Source: Pelodera strongyloides (Eukaryota; Nematoda; Chromadorea; Rhabditida; Rhabditidae). From it: a stretch of 64,000 nucleotides of DNA. The stretch spans positions 392,001 to 456,000 of the forward strand of contig JAANDG010000003.1 in the NCBI GenBank assembly GCA_036852015.1, in the 5' to 3' direction. This document shows, piece after piece, positions 51,278 through 61,280 of this stretch (positions are counted from its first letter, which is position 1; every line of letters starts with the position of its first letter). The notes beneath the pieces are model-generated. The model was not told the DNA's origin. It worked only from the letters and a program-made list of their open reading frames with translations, and did no database searches. The translations under genes were made by a program, and so were the position numbers.

Positions 51278-52886
51278 CTACAATTATTAATTTATTTATT
51301 GGGTAACTCAAACATTATTAATATCGAAGTACAAGACTTAATTGTCACGAGGTTCGTGTGTAAATACATACTATCGAAAATTACCGGTTCACTCTCAAAA
51401 ATTCAACGCTAAAATAAAGTCATCTAAATAAACTCTTGCTAAACATTTATAAAATACGCCACAACATAGAACAATTAGCAGATCAAAAGTGGTTCGAAAA
51501 AACTGTGGCTAAATAAATTGCTATAAAATTGTGCCCTATCTATGGTAGTATCCATTTATTCAGTGTTGTGGTGAGCTTGTAATTCCCAACCAAATGAAAC
51601 AAAGTGTGTTTAGCACATTTATTCCTAGTATCTATTTAGGTATGGTAGTTTAGACTGCTAAAATATCACAATAAGAGTACGAACTCATAATTTAAATACA
51701 AATGTGCCAGTAAAGGTAGACTAGCTCTAAGGTGGGTGTTTTGGATATTTGGATAGCTTTGCAAATCATAAACAGTTACCTGTTCATCGTGTTGCGTGTC
51801 ATCGTTTCCACGTCGCGTATCGGATTACATTTGGTATAAACTGTCAGTTACGATTGAATGAGTGAGGTCACTTTTTGATGGTTGTTACGAAACACAACAG
51901 ATATGTTCCCTGGGGAGGTGGATCGTTTACTAATTGTTTTGTCTCTCTAGCAGGGACGGAAGACCTCCCTTCAGTGAGAAATTTCCACGCTGGACAGCAG
52001 GGGACCGCTGCAAATATAAATTTGATTTCGAGTATTTATTGGATAATTGTTCCTTTCGTCAAATTTAAGAACGTTTCCGGGATGGCAATACCGAACGAGG
52101 ACTTGGCGGACTTTCCTTTCAAAAAGCCGATTCCGAAAGCGCGCTCAGTGATTTCTCACCCTGAGTTCTTTTTTCTGTACTTTGATACTGGCATGATATT
52201 TTTTATATCTTTCTATATTCAATGAAAATCGTATGAAAATGATTTGTAGCGACTGCGTCCCTTTAAAAACGATGGGTTAAGAAATCATAGCGTGCCAGGT
52301 TTGAAACGCGCAGCGGCAAATATGACACAAATGCGCCACATGTGAGCCAACTAGAGGTGCACACTTGTAGCGCACCACTACACCAGACTGCGCACCCTAG
52401 GCGGCCTTATTTTCTCACGGCGGCAAAGTTGTTGTGTATACAATGCACTCTATTGTTTGTGATTCAATAACTACGTCGTGATGCATTGATGAAAAATCCT
52501 AAACCAATTTGTTTACAAGCAAACTTTAGTAAGGCCCGGACGTATTGTAAGTATTTCTATTGTTTGTATTCTTCGCTGTCAATCGTTTGCTAGTACTTTA
52601 AGAATATTTGTGCTTTAATTGCTTGCGTGTTTGCGATGCTCTGCCCTCTCTTGTCCACATCAGTTGGCAAGGGAGCTCGGAGGCTGCGTATAAATACGTA
52701 ATAAAATAATGAACAAGGGGGAACCTTTCTTGTCGTGTTTATATATATTCTCGTAGTGTTTCAGTAGATATTATGGGTAACTAACTATGTATTTTGTAGT
52801 CTATGTAGTTTAAATAAATATTTGTCAGATAATCTTGTCCAATGGAGGTTAGTTATAGATTTGTAAAACTCTACACTGCCGGCGAA
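51278..52886. other. Intergenic: putative cubilin promoter region
   Basis: Upstream of the cubilin start. It holds a solo family C MITE end (GACTGCGTCCCTTTAA near 52247-52265), a half MITE at about 51563-51600 and a GCGCC-rich patch at 52300-52430 similar to 6426-6548. An open frame at 51875-52225 shows no recognisable domain and is not called. Confidence 0.5.
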
Positions 52887-53214
52887 TCACCCGCCTTTCC
52901 CTATATAATCCAATAGTGCAAATCGCGTAACGGGACTTGTGACGCTCGAAAATTCGTCGACAATCCAAAAATGAATCCTATGGAAAATTAGAGCTCAATG
53001 AGATAAGCAAACGCGAACACTGACTCGCTTGTCCCCAGCGAATCCGAAGCGAGATATAAGCGAAAGTCGCGTGTTAGAGAACGACTAAATAGCACTGTGA
53101 CAGCGAAGACGCAGAGTAGACGGCCAGTATCGATCCGATTGCCGGGAAAAGGAAGTCTAAGTTCAATTTAGAGTTCTATATTTGGGAAAATGAAAAAAAG
53201 TGATGTGAAGCAAG

Positions 53215-53409
53215 ATGGCTGATACCGTGGTGTGGACTTCCTTATCGGGACCCATGAACAAAATGATATCAAGCTCGGCGAAAACCTCATCCGCGCGGAC
53301 CATATATGGAAATGTTTCTGGCGATGACGTCATCAAAAATGAAAATCGTCAGAATCGCTCCGTTCAAAGTGCTAACGTATTCAGTATGATGAGACAAGTT
53401 CAGAAGTGA
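53215..53409 (+). CDS. 64-codon ORF of composite unit 1
   Basis: Starts ATGGCTGATACC and reads MADTVVWTSLSGPMNKMISS, Ser/Asn/Lys-rich, ending MMRQVQK. Differs from copy 2 at a single residue (Asn in place of Lys in QSA-N-VFSMM). No known domain. The last codons CAGAAGTGAGG contain a splice donor (AA|GTGAGG), so the stop may be intronic. Whether it is translated is unknown. Confidence 0.4.
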   Translation: MADTVVWTSLSGPMNKMISSSAKTSSARTIYGNVSGDDVIKNENRQNRSVQSANVFSMMRQVQK

Positions 53410-54268
53410 GGTTCATTTTACTGTGTCTGCAATGCTTCAGAATCTATGACGTTAAAATGAGTCGACGTGCAAATTTCAGCGTAACTCAATAATAGTCATG
53501 TAAATGGACTTCAATGATGAAGTCAAGCGTGCACAATCGATATATTTTCATTTGCGCTTCTGCTTCAGAATCTATGACGTCAAAAATAAGTCGACGTGCA
53601 AACTTCAGAGTAGCTGAAAAGCAACTATGCAAATGGACTTCAATGATGAAGTCAAGCGTGCACAAGTGATATATTTTCATTTGCGCTTCTGCTTCAGAAT
53701 CTATGACGTCAAAAATAAGTCGACGTGCAAACTTCAGAGTAGCTGAAAAGCAACTATGCAAATGGACTTCAATGATAAAGTCAAGCATGCACCAGCGATA
53801 TATTTTCATTTGCGCTTCTGCTTCTGAATCTATGACGTCAAAAATAAGTCGACGTGCAAATTTCAGCGTAGCTCAAAAGTAACCATGCAAATGGACTTCA
53901 ATGATGAAGACAAGCAAGCACCATCGATAGATTTTCACTTGCGCTTCTGCTTGCATTCGACTTAGAAGGACAATAAGTCATCTGCTTCAGAATCTATGAC
54001 GTCAAAAAGAAGTTGACGTGCAAAATTCATCGTAGCGCCAAAGTAATGGCGCAAATGAACTTCAATACTGATGACTAATGTGCATTCGACTTAGACGGAA
54101 ATTCTGTCATCTGCTTCAGAATCTATGACGTCAAAAAGAAGTTTACGTACAAAATTCATCGTAACGTCAAAGTAATGATGCAAATGAACTTCAGTGCTGA
54201 TATCTGATGTGCATTCGACTTAGAAGGACAATAAGACATCTGCTTCAGAATCTATGACGTCAACAAAA

Positions 54269-54427
54269 ACGGTTACCACGGGCGAGCGAGGCGGGCCGGA
54301 GGCCCGCCGAGCGAGCTAACGGTTATCGAGGCCCGCGAAGCGGGCCGAGAAGTCGAGGGTGCGTAGCGCGCGAAGCGCGCGGAGCACCCGAGCTAGAGCG
54401 AGGCGCGCGAAGCGCGCCGAGCTCTAG
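54269..54427. repeat. GC-rich hairpin block 1
   Basis: A series of perfect stems with GAA or GGA loops: GGCGGGCC-GGA-GGCCCGCC, GGCCCGC-GAA-GCGGGCC, GCGCGC-GAA-GCGCGC, then GAGCTCTAG. It closes composite unit 1 in otherwise AT-rich DNA. Confidence 0.8.
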
Positions 54428-54757
54428 TCACCCGCCTTTCCCTATATAATCCAATAGTGCAAATCGCGTAACGGGACTTGTGACGCTCGAAAATTCGTCG
54501 ACAATCCAAAAATGAATCCTATGGAAAATTAGAGCTCAATGAGATAAGCAAACGCGAACACTGACTCGCTTGTCCCCAGCGAATCCGAAGCGAGATATAA
54601 GCGAAAGTCGCGTGTTAGAGAACGACTAAATAGCACTATGACAGCGAAGACGCAGAGTAGACGGCCAGTATCGATCCGATTGCCGGGAAAAGGAAGTCTA
54701 AGTTCAATTTAGAGTTCTATATTTGGGAAAATGAAAAAAAAAGTGATGTGAAGCAAA

Positions 54758-55587
54758 ATGGCTGATACCGTGGTGTGGACTTCCTTATCGGGACCCATGA
54801 ACAAAATGATATCAAGCTCGGCGAAAACCTCATCCGCGCGGACCATATATGGAAATGTTTCTGGCGATGACGTCATCAAAAATGAAAATCGTCAGAATCG
54901 CTCCGTTCAAAGTGCTAAAGTATTCAGTATGATGAGACAAGTTCAGAAGTGAGGTTCATTCTTGTGTGTCTGCAATGCTTCAGAATCTATGACGTCAAAA
55001 ATAAGTCGACGTGCAAACTTCAATGCAGATTCAAAGTAGTCATGCAAATGGACTTCAATGATGAAGTCAGGTGTGAGTTAGGGATAAATTTTCATTTACG
55101 CTTCTGCTTCAGAATCTATGACGTCAAAAATAAGTCGACGTGCAAACTTCAATGCAGATTCAAAGTAGTCATGCAAATGGACTTCAATGATGAAGTCAGG
55201 CGTGCATTCGAGAGAGATTTTCATTTACGCTTCTGCTTCAGAATCTATGACGTCAAAAATAAGTCGACGTGCAAACTTCAATGCAGATCAAAAATAGTCA
55301 TGCAAATGGACTTCAATGATGAAGTCAGGCGTGCATTCGAGAGAGATTTTCATTTACGCTTCTGCTTCAGAATCTATGACGTCAAAAATAAGTCGACGTG
55401 CAAACTTCAATGCAGATCAAAAGTAGTCATGCAAATGGACCTCAATGATGAAGTCAGGCGTGCGTGCGAGAAAGATTTTCATTTACGATTCTGCTTCAGA
55501 ATCTATGACGTCAAAAATAAGTCGACGTGCAAAATTCATCGTAGCGCCAAAGTAATGATGCAAATGAACTTCAATGCTGATGACTAA
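54758..55587 (+). CDS. Candidate two-exon repeat-protein gene in composite unit 2
   Basis: Exon 1 is 54758-54948 (63 codons plus 2 nt, MADTVVWTSLSGPMNKMISS...RQVQ), ending at AA|GTGAGG. Each satellite unit offers a TTCTGCTTCAG acceptor after which A-ATC-TAT-GAC restores the same frame. The downstream frame stays open to a stop at 55587, with five copies of a 43-residue unit of the form RIYDVKNKSTCKLQC...MQMDFNDEVRRAFERD. The nearest acceptor (54983) gives an intron of only 35 nt; the next one gives about 164 nt. No homologue is recognised. It could equally be an untranslated satellite that happens to stay open. Confidence 0.35.
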
Positions 55588-56035
55588 TGTGCATTCGACT
55601 TTGACGGAAATTCTGTCATCTGCTCCAGAATCTATGACGTCAAAAAGAAGTTGACGTGCAAAGTTCATCGTAACGTCAAAGTAATGATGCAAATGAACTT
55701 CAGTGCTGATATCTGATGTGCATTCGACTTAGAAGGACAATAAGTCATCTGCTTCAGAATCTATGACGTCAAAAAGAAGTTGACGTGCAAAATTCATCGT
55801 AGCGCCAAAGTAATGGCGCAAATGAACTTCAATGCTGATGACTAATGTGCATTTGACTTAGACGGAAATTCTGTCATCTGCTCCAGAATCTATGACGTCA
55901 AAAAGAAGTTGGCGTGCAAAATTCATCGTAACGTCAAAGTAATGATGCAGATAAACTTCAGTGCTGATATCTGATGTGCATTCGACTTAGAAGGACAATA
56001 AGTCATCTGCTTCAGAATCTATGACGTCAACAAAA

Positions 56036-56195
56036 ACGGTTACCACGGGCGAGCGAGGCGGGCCGGAGGCCCGCCGAGCGAGCTAACGGTTATCGAGGCC
56101 CGCGAAGCGGGCCGAGAAATCGAGGGTGCGTAGCGCGCGAAGCGCGCGGAGCACCCGAGCTAGAGCGAGGCGCGCGGAGCGCGCCGAGCTCTAGT
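56036..56195. repeat. GC-rich hairpin block 2
   Basis: Nearly identical to block 1, with two or three base changes. It closes composite unit 2. Confidence 0.8.
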
Positions 56196-59100
56196 CTAAG
56201 CACCCCCTATAAAAAAAGATTGCCATTCGCGTCACGTAACGGTAACGCTCCAAAAGTGCATCGCCAAACGAAAAAGTAATCCTATGAAAAATTAGAGCTC
56301 AATGAGATAAGCAAACGCGAACATTGTGTCGAGTGTCCCCGGCGATCCCAAAGCGAGATATAAGCAAAAGTCGCGTGTTGGAGAACGACTAAATAGCACT
56401 GCGACTGCTAAGACGCAGAGTAGACGGCCAGTATCGATCGCACTATTGCGCAATAAAAACAGGCCAGCCTAACCTCAAACTTGGGTAATTAAACCGCAGC
56501 TGGCAAAGAACAGGGAGAAATTGTCCGCATAAATAGAAATGATGCGGCGGATCAATTTGATACGCAAAGTGATCGTTCTTTGACATTGAAGGTACTATGA
56601 TCGTCAAAATTAAGTCGAAATTTAAAATTCACCGTAGATCAAGTATAATGGTGTAAATCAACTTCAATTATGATGTGAGACGCGCATTTGCAGAATCATG
56701 ACGTCAAAAAAAGTCGACGTGCAAACTTCACGTAGTGACATATAATGCTGCAAATCAACTTCAATGATGATGCCAGACGCGCATTCGACTCAGAGGGCAA
56801 TACCGTTTCTGCTTCAGAATCTATGACGTCAAAAATAAGTCGACGTGCAAACTTCACCGTATCAACTTCAATGATGATGCCATACGCGCATTCGACTTAG
56901 ACGGGCAATACCGTTTCTGCTTCAGAATCAATGACGTCAAAAATAAGTCGACGTGCAAACTTCACCGTAGCGACATAGTAATGCTGCAAATCAACTTCAA
57001 TGATGATGCCAGACGCGCATTCGCCTCAGACGGCAATACCGTTTCTGCTTCAGAATCTATGACGTCAAAAATAAGTCGACGTGCAAACTTCATCGTAGCG
57101 ACATAGTAATGCTGCAAATCAACTTCAATGATGGCGGGCAACATGTCTTCTGCTTCGGACTTAGGCTCGTCGACATGTCTTCTGCTTCGGAATCTATGAC
57201 GTCAAAAATAAGTCGACGTGCAAACTTCACCGTAGCGACATAGTAATGCTGCAAATCAACTTCAATGATGATGTCAGACGCGCATTTGACTGAGACGGCA
57301 ACATGTCTTCTGCTTCAGAATCTATGACGTCAAAAATAAGTCGACGTGCAAACTTCCCCGTAGCGACATAGTAATGCTGCAAATCAACTTCAATGATGAT
57401 GTCAGACGCGCATTTGACTTAGACGGGCAACATGTCTTCTGCTTCAGAATCTATGACGTCAAAAATAAGTCGACGTGCAAACTTCACCGTAGCGACATAG
57501 TAATGCTGCCAAAATCAACTTCAGTGATGATGTCAGACGCGCATTCGACTTAGACGGGCAATACCGTTTCTGCTTCAGAATCTATGACGTCAAAAATAGG
57601 TTCGACGTGCAAACTTCGCCGTAGTGATATAGTAATGCTTCAAATCAACTTCAATGATGATGTCAGACGGGCATTTGACTTAGACGGGCACATGTCTTCT
57701 GCTTCAGAATCTATGACGTCAAAAATAAGTCGACATGCAAACTTCACCGTAGTGATATATTAATGCTGAAATCAACTTCAATGATGATTGTCAGACGCGC
57801 ATTTGACTTAGGCGGGCAACATTCTTCTGCTTCGGAATCTATGACGTCAAAAATAAGTCGACGTGCAAACTTCACCGTAGCGACATAGTAATGCTGCAAA
57901 TCAACTTCAACGATGATATCAGACGCACATTTGACTGAGACGGGCAACATGTCTTCTGCTTCAGAATCTATGACGTCAAAAATAAGTCGACGTGCAAACT
58001 TCCCCGTAGCGACATAGTAATGCTGCAAATCAACTTCAATGATGATGTCAGACGCGCATTTGACTTAGACGGGCAACATGTATTCTGCTTCAGAAGCCTG
58101 ACGTCAAAAATAAGTCGACGTGCAAACTTCACCGTAGTGATATATTAATGCTGCAAAAGCAACAACTTCAATGATGATGTCAGACGCGCATTTGACTTAG
58201 ACGGGCAACATGTATTCTGCTTCAGAAGCCATGACGTCAAAAATAAGTCGACGTGCAAACTTCACCGTAGTGATATATTAATGCTGCAATCTAAGCAATC
58301 AACTTCAATGATGATGTCAGACGCGCATTTGACTTAGACGGGCAACATGTCTTCTGCTTCAGAATCTAGACGTCAAAAATAAGTCGACGTGCAATCTTCA
58401 CCGTAGTGATATAGTAATGCTGCAAATCAACTTCAATGATGATGTCAGACGCGCATTTGACTTCGACGAGAAACATGTCTTCTGCTTCAGAAACTGTGAC
58501 GTCAAAAATAAGTCGACGTGCAAACTTCACCGTAGGACATAGTAATGCTGCAAACAAACTTCAATGATGATGTCAGACGCGCATTTGACTTAGACGGGCA
58601 ACATGTCTTCTGCTTCAGAATCTATGACTCAAAAAAGTCGACGTGCAAACTCACCGTATTGATATAGTAATGCTGCAAATCAGAATGATGTCAGACGCGC
58701 ATTTGACTTAGACGGGCAACATGTCTTCTGCTTCAAAATCTATGACGTCAAAAATAAGTCGACGTGCAAACTTCACCGTAGCGACATAGTAATGCTGCAA
58801 ATCAACTTCAATGATGATGTCAGACGCGCATTCGATTCAGACGGGCAATACCGTTTCTGCTTCAGAATCTATGACGTCAAAAATAAGTCGACGTGTAAAC
58901 TTCACCGTAGCGACATAGTAATGCTGAAAATCAACTTCAATGATGATGTCAGACGCGCATTCGACTCAGACGGGCAATACCGTTTCTGTTTCAGAATCTA
59001 TGACGTCAAAAATAAGTCGACGTGCAAACTTCCCCGTAGCGACATAGTAATGCTGCAAATCAACTTCAATGATGATGCCAGACGCGCATTCGACTCAGAC

Positions 59101-60591
59101 GGGCAATACCGTTTCTGCTTCAGAATCTATGACGTCAAAAATAAGTCGACGTGCAAACTTCACCGTAGCGACATAGTAATGCTGCAAATCAACTTCAATG
59201 ATGATGTCAGACGCGTATTCGACTCAGACGGGCAATACCGTTTCTGTTTCAGAATCTATGACGTCAAAAATAAGTTCGACGTGCAAACTTCACCGTAGCG
59301 ACGTAGTAATGCTGCAAATCAACTTCAATGATGGCGGGCAACATGTCTTCTGCTTCAGAATTTATGACGTCAAAAATAAGTCGAAGTGCAAACTTCACCG
59401 TAGCGATATATTAATGCTGCAAATCAACTTCAATGATGATGTCAGACGCGCATTCGACACAGACGGGCAATACCGTTTCTGTTTCAGAATCTATGACGTC
59501 AAAAATAAGACGACGTGCAAACTTCACCGTAGCGACATAGTAATGCTGCAAATCAACTTCAATGATGATGTCAGACGCGCATTCGACTTAGACGGGCAAT
59601 ACCGTTTCTGCTTCAGAATCTATGACGTCAAAAATAGGTCGACGTGCAAACTTCGCCGTGGTGATATAGTAATGCTGCAAATCAACTTCAATGATGATGT
59701 CAGACGGGCATTTGACTCAGACGGGCAACATGTCTTCTGCTTCAGACGCTATGGCGTCAAAAATAAGTCGACGTGCAAACTTCACCGTATTGATATAGTA
59801 ATGCTGCAAATCAACTTCAACGATGATATCAGACGCGCATTCGACTCAGACGGGCAATACCGTTTCTGCTTCAGAATCTATGTCGTCAAAAATAAGTCGA
59901 CGTGCAAAATTCACCGTAGCGACATAGTAATGCTGCAAATCAACTTCAACGATGATATCAGACGCGCATTTGACTTAGACGAGAAACATGTCTTCTGCTT
60001 CAGAAGCTATGACGTCAAAAATAAGTTGACGTGCAAACTTCACCGTAGTGATATAGTAATGCTGCAAATCAACTTCAATGATGATGTCAGACGCGCATTT
60101 AACTTAGACGGGCAACATGTCTTCTGCTTCAGAAGCTATGACGCCAAAAATAAGTAGACGTGCAAACTTCACCGTAGCGACATAGTAATGCAAAAAACTT
60201 CAATGATGATGTCAGACGCATTCGACTAAACGGGCAATACGTTTCTGCTTCAGAAGCTATGACGCCAAAAATAAGTAGACGTGCAAACTTCACCGTAGCG
60301 ACATAGTAATGCTTCAAATAAACTTCAATGATGATGTCGGACGCGCATTCGACTAAGACGGGCAATACCGTTTCTGCTTCAGAAGCTATGACGCCCAAAA
60401 TAAGTAGACGTGCAAACTTCACCGTAGTGATATATTAATGATGTAAATCAACTTCAACGATGATGTCAGGCGCGCATTTAACGCAGAAAAAAAAGGAAAA
60501 TAGTACATAAAATATAAGGCTTGCGCGAACGCTCAAGTAAAACGTAAAACGCTAGAGCGAGGCGCGCGCGCAGCGCGCGCCGAGCTCTAGT
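56196..60591 (+). repeat. Composite satellite unit, copy 3 (diverged, longest array)
   Basis: The leader (about 56196-56440) is clearly related to copies 1 and 2 (AAATTAGAGCTCAATGAGAT, GACTAAATAGCACTG) but diverged, and the 64-codon ORF is absent. The array (about 56570-60500) holds roughly 30 units of about 129 bp, alternating GGGCAATACCGTTTC and GGGCAACATGTCTTC forms. It ends in a short GC hairpin (60550-60591). Units between 57.6 and 58.8 kb have many 1-4 base indels. Units from 58.79 to 60.15 kb keep one open frame (43 codons per unit). Confidence 0.8.
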
Positions 60592-61280
60592 TGGCTTATA
60601 TATATTTAAATCAAATAGATTGCATTCATAAGTAAATTAACAATACTTATTACAGACATACAATAGGTGTTCCGTTGGGATTTACTGTAAAATGCAATGT
60701 GAGGAAACATACTTCTTTAACTTATTTCATATTTCATATTTACGTTTAAATTTGACGTACGTAAACTTCTATGTCCTAGTAGAAGTACATTACACTAAAT
60801 AAATATACGTAATGCGGTTTCTTTGTAATAAACAATAAGAAATAAAATTAATTCTCAAATCTTATTTGTCTGGACGACAATAACTATACTCTATACTTTT
60901 ACATTTGAGATTTGAGACCGTGGGCGAAAACGGGACAGTTTGTACTGCGCAACAGTTCAAAGAAGTTTTTTTTAATAACATTTGTGTTAATTGTTTTGAC
61001 CTAGTGTCTAACTGTCTAGTGTGTTTGTCTGCATAATATTTAAACGAACCTGATGGTAAACATGAACGTCTAGTTGTTTTACATGAATACTGTATATTTT
61101 ATGCATGTTTCCCCTTTAGCTAGCTTACTACTTGAGCTCACAGCTCATCTCTAAACGCAAAATCAATGCTCCTTTTAGCTGCAATACGTTCAACTAACCA
61201 TTGGTATACCTTGGAAGATCACCTTTAGGTCACCACTCCTCTGAATTTCCGTGAAAATATTACCTATTTTTTCAGGAGCT
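60592..61280. other. AT-rich intergenic stretch
   Basis: Between the satellite and the GPCR gene. No gene, RNA or paired repeat ends seen. A TTTTTTCAG acceptor just before 61276 probably receives the spliced leader for the GPCR transcript. Confidence 0.5.

Larger units (their letters stand above)
52887..54427 (+). repeat. Composite satellite unit, copy 1
   Basis: Leader (52887-53214) containing CTATATAATCC, then a 64-codon ORF, a 129-bp-unit array (about 53440-54268) and a GC-rich hairpin block (54269-54427). The leader is almost identical to that of copy 2. In the plus-strand reading frame the array units of this copy carry stops. Confidence 0.85.
54428..56195 (+). repeat. Composite satellite unit, copy 2
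   Basis: Leader (54428-54757), 64-codon ORF, array (about 54984-56035) and GC-rich hairpin block (56036-56195). About 99% identical to copy 1 across the leader and ORF, so the duplication is recent. The arrays differ in unit number. Confidence 0.85.

Noticed and set aside
51875..52225. 116-codon plus-strand open frame
   Set aside because: No domain match that I recognise and it starts in repeat-rich intergenic DNA; too weak to call.
53486..53809. Minus-strand open frames across the satellite (for example ARRLIFDVIDSEAE repeats)
   Set aside because: They arise because the 129-bp unit is stop-poor on both strands. There is no phase-matched upstream exon on this strand.
58792..60157. EF-hand-like DSDGQYRF motif in the 43-residue repeat
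   Set aside because: Only a loose resemblance. The flanking helices and remaining calcium-binding positions are absent.
53440..60480. Satellite as a CRISPR array
   Set aside because: Units are 129 bp, vary throughout and have no short repeat/unique spacer alternation. The DNA is clearly eukaryotic.
53440..60480. C/D-box snoRNA tandem array (ATGATGATG resembling box C)
   Set aside because: No matching D box with terminal stem at consistent spacing in the units.
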